NCBI RefSeq assembly: GCF_005144585.1
Contig: NZ_SSMQ01000040.1
Span: 48,885 to 112,884 of the forward strand
DNA: 64,000 bases
DNA from: Polyangium fumosum
GTDB lineage: Bacteria > Myxococcota_A > Polyangia > Polyangiales > Polyangiaceae
Direction: 5' to 3'
Part shown: one piece after another, positions 9,282-17,813 of the stretch
How the letters are laid out: every line of letters starts with the position of its first letter
Position numbering within the stretch: the first letter of the stretch is position 1
Program-made: the position numbers and the translations under genes
The notes under the pieces: generated by a model
The model's database searches: none
Seen by the model: only the letters and a program-made list of their open reading frames with translations
Told to the model about the DNA's origin: nothing

Positions 9282-10163
9282 ATGAACCGACCCCGCTTGG
9301 CGATCGCCACGTGCGCCCGTCTGCCGAAGCTCGACGTCGACGACGCGCGGCTTTGCGAGGCCCTCGACGCGCGAGGGATCTCCTACCGTTGTTACGTATG
9401 GGATGATCCGTCCGCGCCCTGGGACGAAGCCGATCTCGCGCTGCTTCGCAACCCGTGGGATTACTGGGACGGGCCCGGCCGCAGGGAGGCGTTCGTCGCG
9501 TGGGCCGAGCGGACCCACGCGCGCGTGCCGCTCTGGAACGGTCCCGACGTCATCCGCGAAAACACGCACAAGTCCTACCTGCGCTCGCTCGAAGCGGCCG
9601 GCGTGTCCGTGATCCCGACGCTCTGGCTCGCGCCGGGCGAAGGCGCCGTGGGCCTCGCGCAGCGCATCACGTCGCGTGGTTGGTCCGAGGTCGTGATCAA
9701 GCCGGCGGTCTCGGCGGGCTCGGTGGGCGCGTTGCGGATCGACGCGCGGACGAACCCGATCGAAGCGGAGGCGCACGCGGCGTCGCTCACGGCGACCGGC
9801 GAGGTGATGGTGCAGCCGTACCTGCGCTCGATCGAATCCGAGGGGGAGCTCAGCGTCGTGTTCTTCGACGGCGAGGCGAGCCACGCGGTCCGGAAGGTCC
9901 CGTGCGCCGGGGATTTCCGCTCGCAGCCGGAGTTTCAGAGCCGCGTCTCGGCGGCGCCGATCGAGGCCGAGGCGCTCGCCGTCGCCCGCGCCGCCTTCGC
10001 GGCCGTGGACAAACCGCTCCTCTATGCCCGGGTCGACCTCGTGCGCAGCGATGACGGCGCGCTCCAGCTCATCGAGCTCGAGCTGACCGAGCCGAGCCTG
10101 TATTTCCGCTGGAATGAGGGCGCTGCGGCGCGGCTCGTCGACGCGATCGTCGCGCGGATGTGA
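9282..10163 (+). CDS. ATP-grasp enzyme (RimK/DcsG-like ligase)
   Basis: A 293-aa soluble protein. It has the WDDPSAPW and RNPWDYWD N-terminal motifs of a family of ATP-grasp proteins. The ATP-grasp core follows, with VIKPAVSAGS (Lys for ATP), MVQPYLRSIESEGELSVVFFDG, a YARVDLVR segment and ELELTEPSLYF, where the acidic residues bind Mg2+. Substrates in this family are carboxylate plus amine or thiol compounds and cannot be deduced. The ATG at 9282 follows AAGAAGG, a weak ribosome site. The divergent MATE exporter could export its product, which is speculation. Confidence 0.85.
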   Translation: MNRPRLAIATCARLPKLDVDDARLCEALDARGISYRCYVWDDPSAPWDEADLALLRNPWDYWDGPGRREAFVAWAERTHARVPLWNGPDVIRENTHKSYLRSLEAAGVSVIPTLWLAPGEGAVGLAQRITSRGWSEVVIKPAVSAGSVGALRIDARTNPIEAEAHAASLTATGEVMVQPYLRSIESEGELSVVFFDGEASHAVRKVPCAGDFRSQPEFQSRVSAAPIEAEALAVARAAFAAVDKPLLYARVDLVRSDDGALQLIELELTEPSLYFRWNEGAAARLVDAIVARM

Positions 10164-10252
10164 GGCGGTCGCTGGGGATTCCTTCCTGCGACAACATGTC
10201 GCGTTCCCATCCCACGGTAGCCGCCTACACTCCCGGCTCGAAGAGGTGATGC

Positions 10253-11113
10253 ATGAATCGACTCCCGATCCGCCGTGCCACGCTCGGCGTGATCTCGCTC
10301 GTGGCGTTGACCGCTTGTGGCGGCGACGCGGACGAGAGCCCGCAGACGGTCGCGCTCCAATTCGCCGCCAAAGTGGGCGACGAGCCCTTCGCGTGCGCCA
10401 CCACGTTCGAGGGCCTCGGCACCACGAAGTCCACGGCAAACCCGCTCGATTTCCGGATGTACGTGCATGACGTGCGCCTCGTCCGCGCCGACGGAGCGGA
10501 GGTGCCGCTCGCGCTGGAGCAGGACGAACGCTGGCAGCGCGACAACATCGCATTCCTGGATTTCGAAGATGGGACGGCGACCTGTACGACGGGGAGCCCC
10601 GAGACGCGCACCGAGATCGTCGGTGACGTCGCGCCCGGCGAATACGTCGGTGTCGCGTTCGACGTCGGTTTGCCGCCGGAGCTGAACCACCTCGACGCGG
10701 CCACGGCGCCGGCGCCGCTCAACATTCCGGGGATGTGGTGGTCGTGGAAAGGCGGCTACAAGTTCGTGCGGCTCGAGCTTCGCACGACGGCGAACCCCAC
10801 GTATTTCTTCCACCTCGGCTCCACGTCTTGCGAGGGGACCGTCAAGGACGGCTTCTCCTGCGCGGCGTCGAACCACGCGAAGATTCGCCTCGATGGATTC
10901 GATCCGACCTCGAAGACCATCGTGTTCGACGTCGCGTCGTTTTACGCCGGCTCGGATCTGGATCTCCAGATCGATCCCATGACGGATAGCATCTCGGGCT
11001 GCATGTCGTTTTCGGGAGATCCCGAATGCCCGCCGGTCTTCGAGGCGCTGGGGTTGCCCTTCGAGGGACAGGCTTCGGGCAGCGGGAAGCAGACCGCTTT
11101 CCGGGTGGAGTGA
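10253..11113 (+). CDS. mbnP: MbnP-family copper-binding lipoprotein
   Basis: A 286-aa lipoprotein (lipobox LTAC). It matches the 'metallo-mystery pair' four-Cys family: repeated Cys at FACAT, ATCTTG, STSCEG and FSCAAS, the MYVHDVRLV segment, and the Trp-rich motif GMWWSWKGGYKF at about residues 160-171. In the studied Methylotuvimicrobium protein a Trp is converted to kynurenine by MbnH and helps bind copper, and this Trp cluster is the obvious candidate here. It is the first gene of a three-gene cassette with mbnH third, which strongly supports the call. Confidence 0.88.
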   Translation: MNRLPIRRATLGVISLVALTACGGDADESPQTVALQFAAKVGDEPFACATTFEGLGTTKSTANPLDFRMYVHDVRLVRADGAEVPLALEQDERWQRDNIAFLDFEDGTATCTTGSPETRTEIVGDVAPGEYVGVAFDVGLPPELNHLDAATAPAPLNIPGMWWSWKGGYKFVRLELRTTANPTYFFHLGSTSCEGTVKDGFSCAASNHAKIRLDGFDPTSKTIVFDVASFYAGSDLDLQIDPMTDSISGCMSFSGDPECPPVFEALGLPFEGQASGSGKQTAFRVE

Positions 11114-11119
11114 GGCGAC

Positions 11120-11638
11120 GTGAAAGCACGTATCGCATCGACCTTGTTTGCTGGTTTGCTCCTCGTGCCCCTCGCCGCGTGTGGCCCCGCGGACGAGGAG
11201 CCCGAAGAGGTCCCCGCTCCGGGGGATCCCGCGTTTGTCCGGGATCCGGCGCTCGACGTGGACAACATCAGCGCCCATGGGGAGGCGCGGAGCCACAACA
11301 TGGGCCTGAACTGCATGAATTGCCACCAGGCGCACGGCCCGGGGAAAGGGCGCTTCACGGCCGCGGGGACCGCGATCGGACCGGCGGACGTGCCCCTCGC
11401 CGGCGGAACCGTGGAGCTGCGCACGGCGCCGAATGGCCAAGGGGACCTCGTGCTTGCGCTCGAGATCGACGACAACGGCAATTTCTTCTCCACCGAACCC
11501 TTGCCTTTCCCGGACGAATCCCTCTTCCCGTTCGTGCGGGCGCCTGGGGCCGGCGGCACGGCGTTCATGCCATTTCCCACCATCTCCGGAGCTTGCAACG
11601 TATGTCACGTGGGGGCGCAGCGCGTACGCGTGGAGTGA
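11120..11638 (+). CDS. Small exported protein with two CxxCH haem-binding motifs
   Basis: A 172-aa lipoprotein (lipobox LAAC) starting at GTG 6 nt after the mbnP stop. It has two c-type haem attachment motifs, CMNCH at about residues 65-69 and CNVCH at about 159-163 near the C-terminus. Between them is a 90-residue segment resembling a small beta domain (VPLAGGTVELRTAP). It is therefore a probable dihaem cytochrome lying between MbnP and MbnH, where it could deliver electrons or oxidising equivalents. I do not recognise a named family. It overlaps the start of mbnH by 37 nt. Confidence 0.75.
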   Translation: MKARIASTLFAGLLLVPLAACGPADEEPEEVPAPGDPAFVRDPALDVDNISAHGEARSHNMGLNCMNCHQAHGPGKGRFTAAGTAIGPADVPLAGGTVELRTAPNGQGDLVLALEIDDNGNFFSTEPLPFPDESLFPFVRAPGAGGTAFMPFPTISGACNVCHVGAQRVRVE

Positions 11639-12756
11639 GATCGGGCCTCGTCGCCGCGCTCGTGGTGGCGTCCTGCGGAGGGGAGCCGGAGGCGCCGCCG
11701 CCGCCGAGCTACGATTTCGGTTTGCCGCCAGGCTTTGCCGACCCTTGGGTTCCTCCCGACAACCCCATGCGCGCGGAGAAGGTCGCGCTCGGGCGCCGGC
11801 TCTTCTTCGACGCGCGGCTCTCCGGCAATGGGACGATGTCGTGCTCGTCGTGCCACGATCGGGCGAAGGGATTCGCGGATGGGAAAGCCAAGCCCACGGG
11901 CTCCACGGGCGACCTCGTGCCGCGGAACGCGATGGGGTTGGCGAACGTCGCCTGGTTCCCGCAGCTCACCTGGGGCAATCCCACGCTGACGACGCTCGAA
12001 CAGCAGGCCCTCGTGCCCTTGTTCGGCGAGGTCCCCGTGGAGCTCGGGGTCACGGGCGCCGAGGAGATCGTCCTCGGCCGGTTGAAGGCGGACGACGACT
12101 ACATAAAAGCCTTCGCGGCTGCATTCCCGGGGGAAGCGGCGCCGATCGGCTTCGCGAACATCGCGAAGGCCCTTGCTTCCTACGAGCGAACGCTCTTTTC
12201 GGGCCGTTCGCCGTACGACCAGTACACGTATGGCGGCAAGGCGGACGCGATGTCCGAAGCCGCTCTCCGGGGAATGGATCTGTTCTTCTCCGAGCGCATG
12301 GAGTGTTACCATTGCCATAGCGGCGTGAACTTCACGACCGCCTACAGGAGCGCCGACACGAAGCACCAGGAGATGGACTTCCACAACACGGGGCTCTACA
12401 ACCTCGGCGCGGACGGCGCGTATCCGCCCGGCGGGGAAGGGTTGTTCGAGTTCACCGGGGATCCCCGCGACAAGGGAAAGTTCAGGGTCCCCTCCCTGCG
12501 GAATGTGGAGCTGACGGCGCCCTACATGCACGATGGAAGCGTCGCGACCCTCGAGGACGTGGTGGATCACTATGCCGCGGGTGGACGAACCCTCCCCGAC
12601 GGGCCCTTCGCGGGCATCGGCAGCCAGAACCCGAACAAGAATCCGCTCGTGAAGGGGTTCGTGATCACGGCGGACGAGAAGGCGGATCTCGTCGCTTTCA
12701 TGAAGAGCTTTACCGATACCGAATTCGTCAGCGAACCGGATCCTCCGGCACCCTGA
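11602..12756 (+). CDS. mbnH: MbnH-family dihaem peroxidase-like enzyme
   Basis: A 384-aa exported dihaem protein of the cytochrome c peroxidase/MauG superfamily. It starts MSRGGAARTRG and has a lipobox-like VASC. Haem motifs are CSSCH (about residues 80-84) and CYHCH (about 235-239). The FDARLSGNGTMSCSSCH run, the GKFRVPSLRNV segment and LTAPYMHDGS are diagnostic of this superfamily. MbnH enzymes use H2O2 to convert a Trp of the partner MbnP to kynurenine through a bis-Fe(IV) intermediate. The reaction and partner are family knowledge, and gene order with mbnP supports it. Confidence 0.9.
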   Translation: MSRGGAARTRGVRSGLVAALVVASCGGEPEAPPPPSYDFGLPPGFADPWVPPDNPMRAEKVALGRRLFFDARLSGNGTMSCSSCHDRAKGFADGKAKPTGSTGDLVPRNAMGLANVAWFPQLTWGNPTLTTLEQQALVPLFGEVPVELGVTGAEEIVLGRLKADDDYIKAFAAAFPGEAAPIGFANIAKALASYERTLFSGRSPYDQYTYGGKADAMSEAALRGMDLFFSERMECYHCHSGVNFTTAYRSADTKHQEMDFHNTGLYNLGADGAYPPGGEGLFEFTGDPRDKGKFRVPSLRNVELTAPYMHDGSVATLEDVVDHYAAGGRTLPDGPFAGIGSQNPNKNPLVKGFVITADEKADLVAFMKSFTDTEFVSEPDPPAP

Positions 12757-12854
12757 CGTGTCTCGCTCGGACGTGGGAGCGCCCGCGCAAGCGGGCTCGG
12801 CAGCGTCCATCCTCGCGCGACATGTGCTATTTGTGTCGCGCGGGAGGGGCGTTC

Positions 12855-14507
12855 GTGCCGACGATCAAGCACATCATCGAGACGCAAGGAGGCCGCATCC
12901 TCGAACGGTGGGCCGAGGAGGCGCAGAAAACGGCGTCAGCGCGTGGGCTTTCGCGGCCCGAGTTGATGAACATCATGCCGCTCTACCTCGCGTCCCTGGT
13001 CGGTCCCGACGGGCCTGTGCCGAGCGGCCGTCAGCTCGAGCTCGTGGAGAGCCACCTTGCTGCCCGCCTCCGTTCCGGCTTTGATCTCGTCGAGCTCCAG
13101 AGCGAGTTCGCGCTTCTCGGCCGCTGCGTCTTCCAGGCGTGGGCGGCTGTGCCGCCCGAGGAGCGGTGCGACCCGCTGGAGGTCGACAGGATCCTCGAAG
13201 TCGTGCACGCGTCGACCATGCTGCTATCCGATATGTTCGTCCGACACCTCCTCGACGACGCGCAATCGGAGAAGCGGTTTTCCCGGCTGATACGACAGGC
13301 GTTCACGGGCGAGCCGTCCGACGTGCTCCGCAAGTCCCCGACCCTGGCCGGGCGGCTCGGCGCCGCCATGCCGATCGTCATGGAGGCGCTCGGCGCCGCG
13401 ACGGCGGCCATCCTGCTTCGCGAGCCCATGACCGAAAAGCTCGTGATGACTGCGTCCGCGGGGATCGCCGACGAGCGCCTCACGCAGTACGCCCGCTCGC
13501 TCGCGCTCTCCTCGTTTGCCGGGAAGATCGCGTCGTGCGACGAGACGACGACCCTCCTCGACGCCGAGACGACCGAGCTCGACGTCACCGACAACCTCCG
13601 CCACAGCGGCATCCATGCGCTCCTCGGGGTCCGTATCCCCCTCCAGCGCGAGCTCCTCGGCGTGATGTACGTCGGCCTGCGCGAGCATCGGCCTTTCTCG
13701 GCGCGGGAGAAGCGGCGCATCGAGGCGATCGCCGAGCAGCTCGCGCTCCTCATCGAGAACGTGGAGCTCTACAACATGCTGGAGGAGCGAATCGCGGCGC
13801 TGCACCAAGAGCAGCGGATGCGGGACGTCCTCTCGTCGATCCTCGTGCACGACCTCCGCGGCCCCCTCGCTGCGGCGCGCGTGGCCGCGCAGATGGCGGA
13901 CCGCTCGACCGAAGACCCCAAGCTCAAACGCTGGACATCGACCGTCCTCCGGAGCCTGGACCGCACCGAGCGCATGGTGAGCGACCTGCTCGACGCGCAG
14001 CGCGTCCAGGCTGGCGAGCGCCTCCCGATTGCACGCGAGCGCTGCGATGTCCTCGATATCGTGCGAGACCTCGTGGCCGAGCTCTCCCAGCAGCACGGCG
14101 ATCGTTTCGTCGTCGTCGCGCCCGAAGGGCCCACGACGGGAAATTTTGGTTGCGAGGAGCTCCGACGAGCCTTCTGGAACCTCGCGTCGAATGCGCTCAA
14201 ATACGGATCGGCGGACCCGGTGCGTTTCACGGTGCGGTCGCTGCCGGACCAAGTCGAGGTGGAGGTGCACAACGAGGGCCCGCCTATCCCCGCGGACGAG
14301 CAGGCCACGCTGTTCGAGCCCTTTACCCGCGCGCGCCACGAGCACGCGTCGCCGGGCGGCTGGGGGCTCGGGCTCGCCGTCGTCCGCGGCGTCGCGGAGG
14401 CCCACGGCGGGAGCGTCGACGTCGTGAGCGCCCGTGGACGCGGGACGTCGTTCACGATGCGGCTCCCGTTCGACGGCGAGGGACCTCGGCGACCGGCCGC
14501 CCGCTGA
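12855..14507 (+). CDS. RsbRD-GAF sensor histidine kinase
   Basis: A 550-aa cytoplasmic kinase with no membrane segment. Residues about 1-140 resemble the RsbRD N-terminal domain (IKHIIETQGGRILERWA). About 160-310 form a GAF domain (VMEALGAATAAILLRE, LGVRIPLQRELLGVMYVGL). The HisKA phospho-His is in LVHDLRGPL (about 331), then an N box ALKYG and a G box GGWGLGLAVV complete the ATPase. GTG at 12855 was chosen because GGGAGGGG precedes it by 5 nt; an ATG at 12822 is the alternative. No response regulator is adjacent; the next gene is a DACNV-like sensor protein. Confidence 0.88.
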   Translation: MPTIKHIIETQGGRILERWAEEAQKTASARGLSRPELMNIMPLYLASLVGPDGPVPSGRQLELVESHLAARLRSGFDLVELQSEFALLGRCVFQAWAAVPPEERCDPLEVDRILEVVHASTMLLSDMFVRHLLDDAQSEKRFSRLIRQAFTGEPSDVLRKSPTLAGRLGAAMPIVMEALGAATAAILLREPMTEKLVMTASAGIADERLTQYARSLALSSFAGKIASCDETTTLLDAETTELDVTDNLRHSGIHALLGVRIPLQRELLGVMYVGLREHRPFSAREKRRIEAIAEQLALLIENVELYNMLEERIAALHQEQRMRDVLSSILVHDLRGPLAAARVAAQMADRSTEDPKLKRWTSTVLRSLDRTERMVSDLLDAQRVQAGERLPIARERCDVLDIVRDLVAELSQQHGDRFVVVAPEGPTTGNFGCEELRRAFWNLASNALKYGSADPVRFTVRSLPDQVEVEVHNEGPPIPADEQATLFEPFTRARHEHASPGGWGLGLAVVRGVAEAHGGSVDVVSARGRGTSFTMRLPFDGEGPRRPAAR

Positions 14508-14566
14508 GGTGGCCGTCGCGGCGCGTGCCCCCTTGGGAGGACGTCCCGCGGGCCTTACGATCGATT

Positions 14567-15862
14567 GTGCTGCATTCCTATCCACCCCAGCTCGCCAGGC
14601 TCGTGCGTGAGCGATGGGACGAGGTGGCAGCGGTCGGGAGTTCACGGCTCCCGGGGCAGGAGGCGCTCGAGGAGCTTCTCTCGATCTGTTATCAGGCGAG
14701 CCTGCTCCGCGAGGAGGAGCGGCCGGTCACGTTCCGCTTGATCCTCGGGGACGCCGAGGGGTATCCGGCCGAAGCCGGCCCACCCTGGGGGCTGCACCGC
14801 CTGGTGTTCACGCGCACCCGCTCGCTCGACGCGCACGAGCTGCGGCGGCTGTCGCCGGCCATCAAATACCACCGCGCGCTCATCGGCGTGCGCGAGGATG
14901 GCCGTGGCGGATTCGAGATATGGGGCATCCTGCATTCGGGTCCCCGCTGGCTCCACGCGGCGCAAGGCGGGCGGGGTTCGTGGTCGAGCCTGCCGCCGTG
15001 GGCGCTCGTCATTCGCGCGTCGGGACCGGGGCAACTCGCGGTGGCGAGGGGGTCGATCACGCTGGGCGAGCTGCAGGGCGGCAGGCTCATGGGGCCGGCG
15101 ATGGACCTCTTCGAGGCGCGCTGGCTTTCCGAGGGATTCGAGGAGGTGCACGCCGAGCTCGTGGCGCTGCACGAGGAGGCCCGGCCCTTCGCGCGCGCCC
15201 CCGGTGCGGAGCTCGAGCCCGAAGTGACGCGGCGAATCACCTGGCAAATGCTGAAGCGCCTCATCACCACGATTCGCCGGGCGCACCACGGCGGCACGCT
15301 GGTCATCCTGCCGCCGGGCGAGGTGGGCGAGGCGGCGGACCTGCTTCGCATCAAATACGAGTTTAGCGAGGGAGAGCCGCGGCGTCGTTATCGCACGTTG
15401 TTCCTCGCGACCATGGACGTGCTCGCGGGGCGCAGCAAGGCGTGGGCCTCGCACTCGGCGTCGGTCGGCTGGGACTTCTACGAGTCCAGCACCGACCCGC
15501 ACCTCGTGAGTCTCGACGAAGCCGTCTCCGAGCTCTCGACCCTGATCGCGGGCCTCGCGGACGTGGATGGAGCCGTCGTATTGACGAGGCGCCTCGAGCT
15601 GCTCGGGTTCGGCTGCGAGATCGGCGGGGATTTGTCCGAGGTGCCGTCGGTGAGGCGGGCGCTGGACGTCGAAGGGACGCGTTTTTCGATCGAGCCGACG
15701 GAGACCGTCGGGACGAGGCACCGCTCCGCCTATCGCCTTTGCCAGCACATTCACGGCGCGCTCGTGATCGTCGTCTCCCAGGACGGCTGGGTCCGCTTCG
15801 TCACATGGAAGGAGGGCGGCGTGATGTACTGGGACCACGCGGTGACGTCGGGGGACGTGTAG
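14567..15862 (+). CDS. DACNV-like putative sensor-domain protein
   Basis: A 431-aa soluble protein. It has blocks resembling the DisA/diadenylate-cyclase nucleotide fold: HHGGTLVILP at about residues 245 onward and HGALVIVVSQDGW near the end, plus a segment ALVIRASGPGQLAVARGS. Such proteins with an N-terminal extension have been called DACNV sensor proteins and are thought to bind nucleotides rather than make c-di-AMP. The DGA and RHR active-site motifs of DisA are not evident. The start is uncertain: GTG at 14567 was chosen, and GTG at 14525 is also possible. The histidine kinase just upstream on the same strand suggests one signalling unit. Confidence 0.6.
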   Translation: MLHSYPPQLARLVRERWDEVAAVGSSRLPGQEALEELLSICYQASLLREEERPVTFRLILGDAEGYPAEAGPPWGLHRLVFTRTRSLDAHELRRLSPAIKYHRALIGVREDGRGGFEIWGILHSGPRWLHAAQGGRGSWSSLPPWALVIRASGPGQLAVARGSITLGELQGGRLMGPAMDLFEARWLSEGFEEVHAELVALHEEARPFARAPGAELEPEVTRRITWQMLKRLITTIRRAHHGGTLVILPPGEVGEAADLLRIKYEFSEGEPRRRYRTLFLATMDVLAGRSKAWASHSASVGWDFYESSTDPHLVSLDEAVSELSTLIAGLADVDGAVVLTRRLELLGFGCEIGGDLSEVPSVRRALDVEGTRFSIEPTETVGTRHRSAYRLCQHIHGALVIVVSQDGWVRFVTWKEGGVMYWDHAVTSGDV

Positions 15863-15941
15863 CCACCCGCGCGCGAGAGAGCACACCACCACCTCCGGAG
15901 CGCGTTGACGTTCCCGCGGCCGCGGTGCGACCATCGCGCCC

Positions 15942-16829
15942 ATGCAGGAAACGATGAACCACGTCAGCGCGACCCTCACGAGCTTGAAGACCACGCTCGT
16001 CGAATTCGCCGTGCGGTACGGGTTTCAGATCCTCGGCGCGTCCGTCATCGTCCTCGTCGGGTTCAAGACTGCGGGATACCTCACCCGCATGCTCGACACG
16101 TGGCTCGAAAAGAAGACCACGATCGACGTCGCGCTCCGGAGCCTCATCGTCCGCCTGCTCCGCTTCGTCGTCGTGGGCGCCACGATCGTCATCGCCGCGG
16201 AGAAGATCGGCGTCCCCGTCGCCTCGCTCATCGCTGGCCTCGGCGTCGCCGGCGTTGGCATTGGCCTCGCGATGCAGGGCGTGCTCTCGAACCTCATCGC
16301 GGGCATGACCATCTTTTTCCTCAAACCCTTCAGGGTCGGCGAATACATCGACGTCCTCAAGGAGCACGGCGAGGTCGTCGACATCACGTTGTTTTCGACC
16401 ACCCTCCGCCACACCGATCAATCGCTGATCGTCATCCCGAACCGCCAGATCGCCGGAGAAATCCTGCACAATTACGGGACGAAGCGGCAGCTCGACATCG
16501 AGATCGGCATTGCATATGCCTCCGATATCGGCAAAGCGATCGACGTCGCGACGGAGACCGTCCTCGCCGACCCGCGCGTCCTGAAAGAGCCCGCGCCGCT
16601 CATCGGCGTTCGCAAGGTCGGTGATTCCGCGCTCACCGTCTCCGTGCGCCCCTGGGTGCCCGTCCCCGAGTACGAGCAGACGCTCCTCGGCCTTTATCGC
16701 GCGATCTTCGAGGCATATCGCGAGTGCGGCGTCGACGTGCCCCACCCCCAGCGCGAGATCCGCGTGATCCACGCGGAGACCGGCGCGGCGCGGGCCGCCC
16801 TCGGCGCGCCGGTCGTCAAGGTCAATTAG
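15942..16829 (+). CDS. Small-conductance mechanosensitive channel (MscS)
   Basis: A 295-aa inner-membrane protein of standard MscS length. Three N-terminal helices are followed by the pore helix (VPVASLIAGLGVAGVGIGLAMQ), then NLIAGMTIFFLKPFRVGEYI and a beta domain with VVDITLFSTTLRHTDQ and IVIPNRQI. The C-terminal part is the usual cytosolic cage. It opens on membrane tension to release solutes under osmotic downshock. It converges with the LRR lipoprotein gene with 16 nt between stops. Confidence 0.93.
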   Translation: MQETMNHVSATLTSLKTTLVEFAVRYGFQILGASVIVLVGFKTAGYLTRMLDTWLEKKTTIDVALRSLIVRLLRFVVVGATIVIAAEKIGVPVASLIAGLGVAGVGIGLAMQGVLSNLIAGMTIFFLKPFRVGEYIDVLKEHGEVVDITLFSTTLRHTDQSLIVIPNRQIAGEILHNYGTKRQLDIEIGIAYASDIGKAIDVATETVLADPRVLKEPAPLIGVRKVGDSALTVSVRPWVPVPEYEQTLLGLYRAIFEAYRECGVDVPHPQREIRVIHAETGAARAALGAPVVKVN

Positions 16830-16845
16830 GAGAGCCGCTCACGCC

Positions 16846-17688
16846 TCACTCGTCGTGCACCTTGAGCCCCGGGATCCCCAGCATCACGGCCTGACCGCTC
16901 ACGGCCGAACCTCCGATGTGCAGGTTCTTCAGGCTCTTGAGCTCCTTCAGCGGCGCGAGATCGGTCACGCGCGTGCGCTTCATCTGTAGCATCTCGAGCT
17001 TCGTCAGCTTGGAGAGCGGCGTCAGATCCGTCACCTCGGTCTCGTCGATCTGCAGCTCCGTCAGGCTCGTCAGCCCGGACAGCGGCGTCAGGTCCTTGAT
17101 CGGCGTGCGGCCGATGTCGAGCCGATCGAGCTTCGCGAGGCCCGCGAGCGGCGTGAGGTCTTTGACCTGCGTGGCCGCGATGCGCAGCGACTCGATCGTC
17201 GTGAGCGTCTTCAGCGGGCTGAGATCGTCGATCTTCCCGGGTGGCAGGTAGAGGCCCTTCACCGACGTGAACAGCGGGAAGATGCACGGGTCGAGCTCGT
17301 CGAGCTTCGCCTCGGTCAGGTTCAGCGTCTTCGCTTTGCCGAGATCCGCCTTCGTCAAGGCGCCCTCGGGCTTCTGCGCCTGCACGCGCACGACCGCCTC
17401 GAACTTCGGATCCGTGAACGTGATTGTCGCGTCCTTCGAGCACACGACGTCCTTCTTCTTCGGCGGCGGGGCCGGCTCCGCGGCGCTCGGCGTGGGCGCG
17501 GACGTGGGCGCCTGTGCCGGTGCGGCAGAGACGACGGGCGCGGCGCTCGGCTTCGGGGCCGCGGCGACGGGCGCGGCGCTCGGCTTCGGGGCCGCGGCGT
17601 CGGGCTTCTTTTCGTCACATCCGACGAGCGACGTGAGGGCGATCGAGAGGGCGAAACCCGCGAGGGGCGCGATCGTTCGGGGCAGCAT
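16846..17688 (-). CDS. Leucine-rich-repeat lipoprotein
   Basis: A 280-aa lipoprotein (ATG at 17688, lipobox LVGC). After a Pro/Ala/Lys-rich linker (about 30-85, including two perfect 11-residue copies of PKPSAAPVAA type) comes a row of about six to eight LRRs of the internalin type, such as DLTPLAGLAKLDRLDIG and DLTPLSGLTSLTEL. LRRs form a curved solenoid for protein binding. The ligand is unknown. It is divergent from the 421-aa membrane-protein gene, with 125 nt between starts. Confidence 0.85.
   Translation of the reverse strand: MLPRTIAPLAGFALSIALTSLVGCDEKKPDAAAPKPSAAPVAAAPKPSAAPVVSAAPAQAPTSAPTPSAAEPAPPPKKKDVVCSKDATITFTDPKFEAVVRVQAQKPEGALTKADLGKAKTLNLTEAKLDELDPCIFPLFTSVKGLYLPPGKIDDLSPLKTLTTIESLRIAATQVKDLTPLAGLAKLDRLDIGRTPIKDLTPLSGLTSLTELQIDETEVTDLTPLSKLTKLEMLQMKRTRVTDLAPLKELKSLKNLHIGGSAVSGQAVMLGIPGLKVHDE
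17533..17598. repeat. Two perfect 33-bp tandem copies inside the LRR gene
   Basis: Two identical 33-bp units begin at 17533 and 17566. They encode 11-residue Pro/Ala/Lys/Ser copies in the flexible linker between the lipobox and the LRR solenoid. Slippage in such a linker would change tether length without a frameshift. Confidence 0.8.
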
Positions 17689-17813
17689 CGGCGCGGATGG
17701 TACAAGGGCCGTACGCGGAGGGGTAGACCCTTGGCTTCGCGGGACGAACGCGTCGTTGCGCTGGGTCTCGAACCCCCGTACCATCCGGTCTCCCGCGAAC
17801 CGCGAGGGAGCCC

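Noticed and set aside
7671..10553. Very long open frames antisense to MATE and ATP-grasp genes
   Set aside because: GC-rich DNA gives long stop-free shadow frames; these are Arg/Ala-rich and lack any family motif, whereas the genes on the called strands have clear ones.
13139..14520. Long upstream extension of the DACNV-like gene overlapping the histidine kinase
   Set aside because: The extended part is Arg/Pro/Ala noise in another frame of the kinase gene; only the part after about 14525 has protein-like composition.
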